Source: Streptomyces sp. PKU-EA00015 (lineage in GTDB: Bacteria > Actinomycetota > Actinomycetes > Streptomycetales > Streptomycetaceae). From it: a stretch of 64,000 nt of DNA. This document shows positions 42,687 through 50,466 of this stretch, in pieces (positions within the stretch are counted from its first letter, which is position 1; every line of letters starts with the position of its first letter). The stretch is from contig NZ_JABZEE010000052.1 of the NCBI RefSeq assembly GCF_013387495.1, positions 1-64,000 of the forward strand, in the 5' to 3' direction. The position numbers were made by a program, and so were the translations under genes. The notes beneath the pieces were generated by a model. The model saw only the letters and a list, made by a program, of their open reading frames with translations. It ran no database searches and was not told where the DNA came from.

Positions 42687-43418
42687 GTGGTACATCAACC
42701 GGAGCGGATCCCGGTGCTCGCTCTGTGGAGCGCACCACGCTGCCGCTCAACCGCCTTCGCGCGGATGATGGCCGAGCGGGGCGACTGTGCCGTCGTGCAC
42801 GAGCCGTTCTCCCGGGTCGTCGACTTCGGTGAGGTGGAGGTCGGCGACACGGTCGCGCACAACGAGTGGGACGTGCTCGCGGCGTTGCGGGCCATGGCGG
42901 CCAGGACGCCGGTGTTCTTCAAGGACACCACGGACTTCCACTACCCGGCGCTTCTCGCCGACGGGTCCTTCCTCTCGGCGGCGACCCACACCTTCATCAT
43001 CCGAGACCCGGCCGAGGCCATCGCGTCGCACCATGCGCTCCACCCGGGCGTCGGCCGCGACGAGATCGGCTTCGCCCGGCTGTACGAGATCTTCACGGCC
43101 GTGCAGGCCGCCACCGGCAGCACGCCGGTCGTGATCGACTCCGACGATCTGCTCGACCGGCCGGAGGGCACCGTGCGGGCCTACTGCGCGGCGGTGGGCA
43201 TCGACTTCCGTCCGGACGCGCTGAGCTGGGCGCCGGGCATGCGGTCGGAATGGCAGTCGACCAGCAAGTGGCACAGGTCGACCAGCGAGACGACCGGCTT
43301 CACGCGGGTCAGGAGCGGCGGAGCGGAGGCGGTCGAGGCGGACCCTGTGCTGCGCGCCTACCGCGATTACCACCAGCCGTACTACGAGAAACTGCGCGCC
43401 GCCGCGCTCCAGCCGTGA
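42687..43418 (+). CDS. Sulfotransferase, candidate for leaving-group activation in aziridine formation
   Basis: A 243-residue PAPS-dependent sulfotransferase. GTG 42687 follows GGAAGAGGGGG. Motifs: the 5'-phosphosulfate loop near the start (ALWSAPRCRSTAFARMM), and the 3'-phosphate segment FIIRDPAEAIASHH with the typical R-D-P. Length fits small bacterial sulfotransferases. In ficellomycin- and vazabitide-type pathways, aziridine closure proceeds by sulfation of a hydroxyl followed by displacement by the neighbouring amine, so this enzyme is a good candidate for that step on the carrier-derived diamino-dihydroxy acid. That role is inferred from the gene set. It faces away from the ligase operon. 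Confidence 0.8.
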   Translation: MVHQPERIPVLALWSAPRCRSTAFARMMAERGDCAVVHEPFSRVVDFGEVEVGDTVAHNEWDVLAALRAMAARTPVFFKDTTDFHYPALLADGSFLSAATHTFIIRDPAEAIASHHALHPGVGRDEIGFARLYEIFTAVQAATGSTPVVIDSDDLLDRPEGTVRAYCAAVGIDFRPDALSWAPGMRSEWQSTSKWHRSTSETTGFTRVRSGGAEAVEADPVLRAYRDYHQPYYEKLRAAALQP

Positions 43419-43516
43419 GCATGCCGGCCGGAATCGTCGGCTGGTGGGGTGGGCAGCGCCCGCCCCCACACCGCGTATCGACAGGTACGCGGCAATCGAG
43501 GCAGGAGGAGCGTGAG

Positions 43517-44563
43517 ATGCCAGCAGTCGTGAGCGCCGTCGACCGGCCCGCCGAGGCGGCGGTGGACGTCGCAGTCGTGGGCGCGGGACCCGCCGGGCTG
43601 TACGCCGCGTACTACGCCGGGTTCCGCGGCCTGTCGGCGGTGGTCGTCGACGCGCTCGACGAGCCCGGCGGCCAGGTGTCCGCTCTCTACCCGGAGAAGC
43701 TGCTGTACGACGTGGCCGGTCACCCCGCCGTCAAGGGGCGGCAGTTGATCGACAACCTGCTGGAGCAGGCCGCCCCGTTCGATACGCGGTACCTGCTCGG
43801 CCGGACGGTGGTCGGCCTCGCCCGCCGAACCGGAGGCTGGACCCTGAGCACCGACGACGGCGGCAGAGTGGACGCCGGAGCCGTGGTGATCGCCGCCGGG
43901 CTCGGCAGGTTCGTGCCCCGCAGGCTGCCCTGCTCGGTGCCGTACGAGGGCAGGGGCGTCGCCTACCACGTCCCGCGCCCGGAGGCGCACGCAGGACGGG
44001 ACGTAGTCGTGGTCGGCGGCGGCGACAGTGCCGTGGACTGGGCGCTGGCCCTGGCCCCGCTGGCCCGCAGTACAACCCTCGTCCACCGGCGGAGCACCTT
44101 CCGCGCCCACGAGTACAGCGTGCGGCAGCTGTACGCCTCCGCCGTCCGGGTCGTCACCGACGCCGAGGTGGTCGCCTGCCACGGTGCCCAGCGGCTCGAA
44201 CAGGTCGAGTTCCGGCGAGGCGAGGAGGTGTTCACCCTGCCGTCGCAGGCGCTGGTCGCCGCCCTCGGCTTCACCTCCGGCCTCGGTCCCGTCGCCGAGT
44301 GGGGAATCGACCTGGAGCACCGCAGGATCCGGGTCGACCGGTCCATGTGCACCAACCTGCCCGGCGTCCACGCGGTCGGCGACGTGTGCACCTACCCGGG
44401 CCGCGTCCCGCTGATCACCGTCGGCTTCGGCGAGGCCGGCACCGCTGTGAACCACGCGGCCGTGACCCTGCGCCCCGGCGAACGGCTCGCGCCCGAGCAC
44501 TCCTCCGACACGTTCCCCGGTGCAGGCGACCGCGCGGCCGTCCCGTCCGCGTCGGCCGCGTGA
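43517..44563 (+). CDS. Ferredoxin-NADP reductase, thioredoxin-reductase type
   Basis: A 348-residue flavoprotein with ATG after GGAGGAGCG. FAD-binding motif VAVVGAGPAGLYAAYYAGFR near the start, NADPH-binding VVVVGGGDSAVDWAL in the middle, and the C-terminal FAD motif GVHAVGDVCTYPGRVPLIT. The redox Cys pair of true thioredoxin reductases is absent, as expected for YumC-type ferredoxin reductases. The next gene encodes a [2Fe-2S] ferredoxin, and a membrane desaturase follows. This gives a complete electron chain from NADPH to the desaturase, which could also serve the two cluster P450s. Confidence 0.9.
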   Translation: MPAVVSAVDRPAEAAVDVAVVGAGPAGLYAAYYAGFRGLSAVVVDALDEPGGQVSALYPEKLLYDVAGHPAVKGRQLIDNLLEQAAPFDTRYLLGRTVVGLARRTGGWTLSTDDGGRVDAGAVVIAAGLGRFVPRRLPCSVPYEGRGVAYHVPRPEAHAGRDVVVVGGGDSAVDWALALAPLARSTTLVHRRSTFRAHEYSVRQLYASAVRVVTDAEVVACHGAQRLEQVEFRRGEEVFTLPSQALVAALGFTSGLGPVAEWGIDLEHRRIRVDRSMCTNLPGVHAVGDVCTYPGRVPLITVGFGEAGTAVNHAAVTLRPGERLAPEHSSDTFPGAGDRAAVPSASAA

Positions 44564-44637
44564 CACCGGCGCCTCGGTCACCGCATCGCATCCCGCGCGC
44601 CGGGATGCCCGACCCGCCTCAAGGGGGCTGCACAGCA

Positions 44638-44934
44638 ATGCCGCTCAACAAACTCACCCTCATGCCCGACAGGGTGGAGATCCTGCTGCCCGACGGCTCC
44701 TGCCTCACCGACATCGAGTACGAGAGGCCGGAACAGCTGATCCCGTTCGGCTGCCGCTCAGGCGCGTGCGGCGCCTGCGTCATCGAGGTCCTCGACGGCT
44801 CCGCGTCGCTCGGGGAGGCCGATCCCGACGAGAGGGACTTCCTCGAGGACCTCGGCCGGGCCGACGGGAACCACCGGCTCGCCTGCCAGTGCCGCCTCCT
44901 GGGCGCCGCGACCGTCCGCGTCGTGCAGCAGTGA
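44638..44934 (+). CDS. [2Fe-2S] ferredoxin, plant type
   Basis: A 98-residue protein with ATG after AAGGGGG. The cluster ligands follow the plant pattern: CRSGACGAC gives Cys-x4-Cys-x2-Cys, and a distant Cys lies in LACQCRL near the C-terminus. It opens with the beta-hairpin typical of the fold (VEILLPDGSCLTDIEYE). It is encoded directly after the reductase and before the desaturase, its likely partner. Soluble and full length. This kind of ferredoxin is uncommon as a P450 donor in Streptomyces, which supports the desaturase as its main client. Confidence 0.92.
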   Translation: MPLNKLTLMPDRVEILLPDGSCLTDIEYERPEQLIPFGCRSGACGACVIEVLDGSASLGEADPDERDFLEDLGRADGNHRLACQCRLLGAATVRVVQQ

Positions 44935-44986
44935 GCGCAGGCCGGCACGGCACCGCCTCCCCCCACCACCTCAGTGGAGGAACACC

Positions 44987-45244
44987 ATGCGACAGCACAC
45001 CATGATCCCCGGCGTCGTGGACGGCACGGTCACGTCCTGCGTGGACGCCGACGGCCATGTCTCGTTCCGCATCACGATCCGCGACAGCGGCCTGCGGCCC
45101 GAGGAGGCCGACCACATCGAGGTCGTCCTCACCCAGCAGGACGCCCGTGCTCTCATGTCGGCCCCCGAGCGGTCCGCGCCCGTGGCCTGCTCCGTCGGCG
45201 TCCGGCTGAACAGCGCGCCCTTCCCCGCCCTCTCCTCCCTCTAG
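44987..45244 (+). CDS. Small hypothetical protein between ferredoxin and desaturase
   Basis: An 85-residue protein with ATG after AGGAACACC. It reads as one compact beta-rich domain (VDGTVTSCVDADGHVSFRIT, then DHIEVVLTQQDARALM and a C-terminal VACSVGVRLN). There is no signal peptide, metal motif or membrane segment. The gene is tightly spaced, 52 bases after the ferredoxin and 8 bases before the desaturase, so it is part of the operon and probably supports the desaturase reaction. I do not recognise a family. Confidence 0.6.
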   Translation: MRQHTMIPGVVDGTVTSCVDADGHVSFRITIRDSGLRPEEADHIEVVLTQQDARALMSAPERSAPVACSVGVRLNSAPFPALSSL

Positions 45245-45252
45245 GAGCCCCG

Positions 45253-46476
45253 ATGGCACTGCTCGACCAGCAAGGCTTCTCCGCCCCTGCCGCCTCCCCT
45301 GCCGCCGCGGCCCGTGACCCGCGCGAGTCCATGACCGTGCTCCCGGGATTCCTCCAGTTCCCGCTGACGATCCTCACCGGCAAGGCGCTGCCCGGCCAGC
45401 GGTCGCCGGGCTGGACACCCACCTTCCACCTGGTGACCGCCACGGCGTCCATGGCCGCCGGTGTCCTGCTCAGCACGCTGGCCTACGTCATGGGCGGGCC
45501 GTTCCTGCTGCTGCTCGCGGCCGGCTGGGCGGTGACCCTGCACGGGATGCGCAACCTGCGGATGATGATCTACCACCAGTGCTCGCACCGGAACATGTAC
45601 CGCCACCGCGGGCCGGACCGGGCCATAGGCCACGCCGTGTCCAGCCTCCTGATCATCCAGAACTTCCAGCGCTACAGCCGCGAGCACGTCAGCGACCACC
45701 ACGCGCTCGAGCACATGACGCTGAAGGACCCCACGGTCCAGGCCTTCCTGGTCAGCCTGGGCCTGCACCCGGGCATGACCCGCCGCCAAATGTGGCGCCG
45801 GCTCCTCGGCAAGCTGCTCTCCCCGCGCTTCCACTTCGCCTTCGCCGTCTCCCGGGTGCGCTCCTTCTGGAGCGAGTCGGTGCGCACCGAGAAGGTGGCG
45901 GCCGTCACCCTCTACGGCACGCTCACCCTGGTCACGGCGGCGACCGGCACCTGGCCGGCCCTGCTCGTCGTGTGGTTCGTGCCGCTCGTCCCGCTGTTCC
46001 AGGTCAGCAACACCCTGCGGCTGTGCGTCAAGCACACCTTCCCCGAGCCCGGCCTGGAGGACCGGCGCAGCCGGGCGTACTTCGCCTCGCTGACCAACGC
46101 CATCTTCCTCGGCGACCCGGTCCCCGCGCCGCAGTTGCCCGCCGGGCGCCGCGCCCTGGCGTGGACGCGCTGGACCCTGCGGTTGCTGTTCGTGCACGCC
46201 CCGTCCCGCTACCTCGTGCTGACCGGCGACACCGTGGTCCACGACTTCCACCACCGCCACCCGCGCGCCGCGGACTGGCCGAACTACGTCTTCGCCCGCC
46301 AGGAGGACGCCGACCGCCTCACGCCGGGGCAGCCGCCCTACCACGAGGTATGGGGCCTGGTGCCCGCGATCAGTCACGTCCTCGACTCACTGGCCGCCGC
46401 CGACCCCGGCGAGTTCGACGTCGACCGGCTGAGGTCCGTGAGCAAACGGGAGCTCTTCGCCGCCTTCGACGACTGA
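45253..46476 (+). CDS. Membrane fatty-acid-desaturase-like diiron enzyme
   Basis: A 407-residue integral membrane enzyme. Histidine boxes of the desaturase/hydroxylase superfamily are present: an HQCSH box (YHQCSHRN), an H-x2-H-H box (HVSDHHALEH), and a C-terminal HDFHHRHP box, with hydrophobic pairs around FLLLLAAGWAVTLHGMR and between boxes two and three. The enzymes use a diiron centre and electrons from ferredoxin for desaturation or hydroxylation. Reductase and ferredoxin genes precede it in the same operon. The substrate might be an acyl chain or an acyl-amino acid rather than a lipid; the sequence does not say which. Confidence 0.88.
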   Translation: MALLDQQGFSAPAASPAAAARDPRESMTVLPGFLQFPLTILTGKALPGQRSPGWTPTFHLVTATASMAAGVLLSTLAYVMGGPFLLLLAAGWAVTLHGMRNLRMMIYHQCSHRNMYRHRGPDRAIGHAVSSLLIIQNFQRYSREHVSDHHALEHMTLKDPTVQAFLVSLGLHPGMTRRQMWRRLLGKLLSPRFHFAFAVSRVRSFWSESVRTEKVAAVTLYGTLTLVTAATGTWPALLVVWFVPLVPLFQVSNTLRLCVKHTFPEPGLEDRRSRAYFASLTNAIFLGDPVPAPQLPAGRRALAWTRWTLRLLFVHAPSRYLVLTGDTVVHDFHHRHPRAADWPNYVFARQEDADRLTPGQPPYHEVWGLVPAISHVLDSLAAADPGEFDVDRLRSVSKRELFAAFDD

Positions 46477-46528
46477 CCGCACAGCCACCGGCACCCCACC
46501 AACGACCGACCCCGAACCAGGAAGCTCG

Positions 46529-46990
46529 ATGCGTACTCTGCCGAACCAGCACTCCGCACCTCCTACAGTCGTCCTCGGCGTGGCGGCCAGCGACAGCCAC
46601 GCGGTCGCCAACCATCTCATCGCCCACTCCCTGCGCGGCCTCGGCTACCACGTCGTCAACCTCGGCACCTGCACGACCGTCGAGGAGTTCGCCGAGGCCT
46701 GCGAGCAGTACCCGCAAGCCGAGGCCGTGGTCATCGGCAGTCTCAACGGACATGTCCACGAGGACCTGCGCGGTCTCGACCAGGCCAAGCGGTCGGGCCG
46801 GATCACCTGCCCGGTCGTCGTCGGCGGCAACCTCTCCGTGGGCAGCCACAAGGACGGCTCGGCCCACGACCGCCTGTACGCCGCCGGAGTGGATCACATC
46901 TTGGCCGACGCCGCCGAACTGCCCCGCCTGCTCGACCGGTTGCGGCTCGACCGCCGCGGTGCCAGGCTCACCGACCTGGCGGCGTCATGA
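46529..46990 (+). CDS. Glutamate mutase, small cobalamin-binding subunit
   Basis: A 153-residue B12-binding subunit that overlaps the large-subunit gene by four bases. The family motifs are present: VVLGVAASDSHAVANHLI (cobalamin-binding D-x-H, with Ala instead of the usual Gly at the end of DxHxxG), VIGSLNGHVHEDL and VVVGGNLSVGS. With the large subunit it converts L-glutamate to (2S,3S)-3-methylaspartate, as in friulimicin and vicenistatin pathways. The Gly-to-Ala change may be normal for actinobacterial secondary-metabolism versions. Adenosylcobalamin must come from the cell; no reactivase gene is present. Confidence 0.93.
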   Translation: MRTLPNQHSAPPTVVLGVAASDSHAVANHLIAHSLRGLGYHVVNLGTCTTVEEFAEACEQYPQAEAVVIGSLNGHVHEDLRGLDQAKRSGRITCPVVVGGNLSVGSHKDGSAHDRLYAAGVDHILADAAELPRLLDRLRLDRRGARLTDLAAS

Positions 46991-48468
46991 GCGTCACGTC
47001 CATCCCGTCCGCCGGCGGCTCCGCCACCGTCCCACTGGCCTGCGCCACCTCACTGCCCACGCCGTCCCAGTCCGCCGCGTACATCGCCTCGCTCGGCAAG
47101 CCCACCGCCGCCCAGATCCTCCAGGACTGCAAGGACCGGGGCCGGGTGGCCCTGCAGCCGCGCTGCGGCGTGGGCGGGCACGAGGAGATGAAGCGGCTTC
47201 TGACGACCCTGGAGGAGGAGGCCCGCCCCGACATCCTGACACTGACCATCGACTCCCACACCCGTCTCAAGCGGTTCGGCGAGGCCCGCCGCACCCTGCA
47301 CCTGCGGCCGGCCGACCTCAACGGCTACCCGCTGGTCGCCCACGGCTGGCAGCGCGGCCGTGAACTGAACGAACTGGTCGACGCGCCACTGGAGATCCGG
47401 CACGGATCCCCCGACGCCCGCCTCCTCTTCGACGTCTCCGTCGCCTCCGGCATCACCTCCTTCGAGGGCGGCGGCATCTCGTACAACCTGCCCTACTCCA
47501 AGGCCGTGCCGCTGGCCGAGTCCCTGACGGCATGGCAGGACGTGGACCGCGCCTGCGGCGAACTGGCCGAGCACGGGGTGATCGTCGACCGGGAGCTGTT
47601 CGGCACCCTGACCGCGGTGCTCGTGCCGCCGTCGATCAGCCTCGCCGTCAGCGTGCTGGAGGCGGTGCTCGCCACCCGGGCCGGTGTCCGCTGTGTATCC
47701 GTGGCCTATCCGCAGGGCGGGCACCTGGTCCAGGACGTCGCGGCCCTGCGCAGCATTCCGGTCCTCGCCGAGCGCTATCTCCCCGCCGGCGTCCAGGTCC
47801 ACGCGGTGCTGCACGAGTTCATGGGCGTCTTCCCCCGCAAGCGCGACAACGCCGAGGACCTCATCCTCTACGGGGCACTGGCGGCCCGGCTCGGCGGGGC
47901 CTCCAAACTGATCACCAAGACGTACCAGGAGGCGTACGGCATCCCCGACACCGCGGCCAACGTGGCCGGTCTGCGGCTGGCAAACCGGGCCAACTCGCCG
48001 CTGCTTGACTTCGTCACCGTCGACGACGGCCGGGTCACCGAGGAGCAGAGGTGGATCCTCGACGAGGTCGCTGATCTCGTCGAGCCGCTGCTGCAGCGCC
48101 CCGATCTGATCGAGGCGGTCGTCGAGGCGTTCGCCGAGGGGCGGCTGGACATACCGTTCAGCGCCAGCCGTTCCGCCCGATCCGACATCATCCCGCGGCG
48201 CGACGCCACCGGCGCCATCCGCTACCGGACCGTGGGCGCCCTGCCCTTCGCCCCGGCCCGGCTGCGCCGCAACGAGGAACTGCTGCACCGCGTGGACGGC
48301 CTCGGCGAACCGGGTATCGACACCCTGATGGCGGGCCTCACCGGCGACATCAACTACTTCCGCGGGCTCTTTCGCGAGTCCGAGCCGCACACCGGGGCCC
48401 ACGGACCTGAGCGGTGGCGCAACGCGACGGCCGCCACCCCCATCGCACCCGGCGAATCGAGGAACTGA
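46987..48468 (+). CDS. Glutamate mutase, large catalytic subunit
   Basis: A 493-residue TIM-barrel subunit of glutamate mutase. Recognisable segments: ALQPRCGVGGHEEMKRLL (substrate-binding Arg near the start), LTIDSHTRLKRF, YPLVAHGW, EIRHGSPDARLLFDV, ITSFEGGGISYNLPYSK and SVAYPQGGHLVQDVAAL. Length is standard. It overlaps the small subunit (ATGA) and the following quinone oxidoreductase by one base (TGATG). The product 3-methylaspartate could be built into the peptide or be decarboxylated by the PLP enzyme at 50.5 kb, as in vicenistatin, to a 3-aminoisobutyrate unit. Confidence 0.94.
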   Translation: MSVTSIPSAGGSATVPLACATSLPTPSQSAAYIASLGKPTAAQILQDCKDRGRVALQPRCGVGGHEEMKRLLTTLEEEARPDILTLTIDSHTRLKRFGEARRTLHLRPADLNGYPLVAHGWQRGRELNELVDAPLEIRHGSPDARLLFDVSVASGITSFEGGGISYNLPYSKAVPLAESLTAWQDVDRACGELAEHGVIVDRELFGTLTAVLVPPSISLAVSVLEAVLATRAGVRCVSVAYPQGGHLVQDVAALRSIPVLAERYLPAGVQVHAVLHEFMGVFPRKRDNAEDLILYGALAARLGGASKLITKTYQEAYGIPDTAANVAGLRLANRANSPLLDFVTVDDGRVTEEQRWILDEVADLVEPLLQRPDLIEAVVEAFAEGRLDIPFSASRSARSDIIPRRDATGAIRYRTVGALPFAPARLRRNEELLHRVDGLGEPGIDTLMAGLTGDINYFRGLFRESEPHTGAHGPERWRNATAATPIAPGESRN

Positions 48469-49430
48469 TGCGTGCCCTGCAAGTGACCCGCCCCGGCCGA
48501 CCCGACGTCCTGGCCGTCACCGACCTGCCCCGCCCCGAGGCCGCGCCCGGCCAGGTCGTGGTCCGCAACGAGGCCGTCGGCCTCAACTTCATCGACGTCT
48601 ACTTCCGCGACGGCACCTACCCCACGGCCTACCCGTTCGTCCCCGGCCAGGAGGCCGCCGGAGTGGTCACCGCCGTGGGCGACGGCGTCACGGACTTCGC
48701 CCCGGGCGACCGGGTCGCGTACGCCACCCAGCTCGGTGCCTACGCCGAGTACACCGCCGTCCCCCAGGCCAAGCTGGTGCCCGTTCCCGACGGCGTCACG
48801 CTGTCCGACGCGGCAGCGGTCCTGCTCCAGGGGCTCGCCGCGCTGTACCTCAGCGGTACCACGCACCCCGTGGCGGCCGGCGAAACCGTGGTGGTACTGG
48901 CCGCCGCCGGGGGGCTGGGGCAGCTCCTGGTACGGCTGGCCGCACACCGCGGCGCGCAGGTCGTCGCCGTCGCTTCCACCAAGGAGAAGCGAGAGGCCGC
49001 CCTGGCCGCGGGCGCCCACCACGCCCTGCCGTACGGGGACTTCGCGGCCGGGGTGCGCGAACTCACCGGCGGCGAGGGCGCGCACGCGGTCTACGACTCG
49101 GTGGGCGCGGCCACGTTCGAGGAGAGCGTCATGGCACTGCGCCGCCGGGGCACCCTCGCCGTGTGCGGGCTGTCCAGCGGCCCGGTCCCGCCGGTCGACG
49201 TCGAACTGCTGCGCACGGCGGGCTCCCTGTACCTGACCAGGCCCACCCTCGCCGACCACGTCCCGGACGCCGCCTCGCTCAGGGCGGCGGCCGCCGAGCT
49301 CTTCACGCACGTCGCCGACGGCGTGGTCCGTCCCGGCGTCGGTGAACGGCTGCCGCTGGCCGAGGCGGCACGGGCCCACGCCCTGCTGGAGAGCCGGGCC
49401 ACCACCGGCAAGGTCCTCCTCGCGCCATGA
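48468..49430 (+). CDS. Zinc-less medium-chain dehydrogenase (quinone oxidoreductase type)
   Basis: A 320-residue NADPH-dependent quinone oxidoreductase-like protein. N-terminal MRALQVTRPGRPDVLAVTDL and PGQEAAGVVTAVGDGV are typical, followed by the nucleotide-binding loop VVLAAAGGLGQLLVRLAAHR and SVGAATFEESVMALRRRG. The catalytic zinc ligands of alcohol dehydrogenases are missing. Such enzymes reduce conjugated double bonds or act as quinone reductases. Its ATG overlaps the mutase stop (TGATG), so it is coupled to it. The substrate is unknown; reduction of an unsaturated acid derived from methylaspartate is one idea. Confidence 0.9.
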   Translation: MRALQVTRPGRPDVLAVTDLPRPEAAPGQVVVRNEAVGLNFIDVYFRDGTYPTAYPFVPGQEAAGVVTAVGDGVTDFAPGDRVAYATQLGAYAEYTAVPQAKLVPVPDGVTLSDAAAVLLQGLAALYLSGTTHPVAAGETVVVLAAAGGLGQLLVRLAAHRGAQVVAVASTKEKREAALAAGAHHALPYGDFAAGVRELTGGEGAHAVYDSVGAATFEESVMALRRRGTLAVCGLSSGPVPPVDVELLRTAGSLYLTRPTLADHVPDAASLRAAAAELFTHVADGVVRPGVGERLPLAEAARAHALLESRATTGKVLLAP

Positions 49431-49509
49431 CGCACCGGCCGGGCCCCGCCGCCGGCCGTACCCCGAGCCGTACCCGCAGCCGCTGTGGAAGCGGAGGAAG
49501 GACTACATC

Positions 49510-50466
49510 ATGAGCGCCGACGTAGCCACCGAGGTGACCGCGGTCCCGGCCGGCGGCACCGCCCCCCGGGGCATCGGTGCCGTCCCGGCACCGGTGCTGA
49601 TGCTGGTCGGGATGGTGAGCACCCAACTCGGGGCCGCCTTCGCCAAGCAGTTGTTCGGCACCGTGGGACCCGCCGCGATGACCGTGCTGCGGCTCGGCTT
49701 CGCCGCGGCGGTGCTGCTGCTGTTCTGGCGGCCGTCGCTGCGCCTGGACCGGCGCACGACGGGTGCGGTCGCCGTCCTCGGCATCGCCATCGCAGGCATG
49801 AATCTGTGCTTCTACCTGGCCATGGCCCGAATGCCCGTCGGTGTCGCGCTGACCGTCGGGATGGCGGGGCCGCTCACCGTCGCGGCCCTGTCCTCACGTC
49901 GGGCCCGCGACCGGCTGTGGGCGGTGCTCGCCGGGTGCGGCATCGCCCTCCTCGGCTGGCAGGGTGGCGCCGCCGGGATCACCGGGCTGCTCATCGCCCT
50001 GGCCTGCGCGGTGTTCTGGGGCGCGTACGTGCCGCTGTCGGCCAGGGTCGGCGCGCTGCTGCCCGGCGGGGGCGGACTGGCGCTCGCGATGGCCTTCGGC
50101 ACGCTGTGCGCGCTGCCGGCCGGGCTGTCCGAGGGCGGCTCCGCGCTGGCAGACCCGGCGGTGCTCGCCTTCGGGTTCGGCGTCGCGATGCTGTCGTCCC
50201 TGGTGCCGTACACCTGCGAGATGGAGACGCTGCGCCGGGTTTCCGCGCTCGTCTTCGGGGTGCTGCTCAGCCTGGAACCGGCGATCGGCGCCCTGGTGGC
50301 CCTGCTCGTCCTGCACGAGACCATCTCGCCGTTGCAGACGCTGGGCCTCGCGGCCGTCGTCGTCGCGTCGATCGGCGTCATCCGCGGCACACGCGGCGCC
50401 CCCGTCGAGCGGGACGCCAGTTCACGAGACATACCGGACTCACGAGAGCAAGGACTCCGCCAATGA
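49510..50466 (+). CDS. EamA/RhtA-type transporter
   Basis: A 318-residue membrane protein with ten hydrophobic segments in two EamA repeats. ATG follows AGCGGAGGAAGG. It resembles the RhtA-type amino acid or threonine exporters (opening segment PVLMLVGMVSTQLGAAFAKQ, second repeat starting with LLIALACAVFWGAYVPLSAR). It overlaps the PLP decarboxylase gene by four bases. It may export the amine or the final peptide or an amino acid precursor; the cluster also has an MFS transporter. A link between mutase, decarboxylase and transporter is suggested by the operon only. Confidence 0.88.
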   Translation: MSADVATEVTAVPAGGTAPRGIGAVPAPVLMLVGMVSTQLGAAFAKQLFGTVGPAAMTVLRLGFAAAVLLLFWRPSLRLDRRTTGAVAVLGIAIAGMNLCFYLAMARMPVGVALTVGMAGPLTVAALSSRRARDRLWAVLAGCGIALLGWQGGAAGITGLLIALACAVFWGAYVPLSARVGALLPGGGGLALAMAFGTLCALPAGLSEGGSALADPAVLAFGFGVAMLSSLVPYTCEMETLRRVSALVFGVLLSLEPAIGALVALLVLHETISPLQTLGLAAVVVASIGVIRGTRGAPVERDASSRDIPDSREQGLRQ

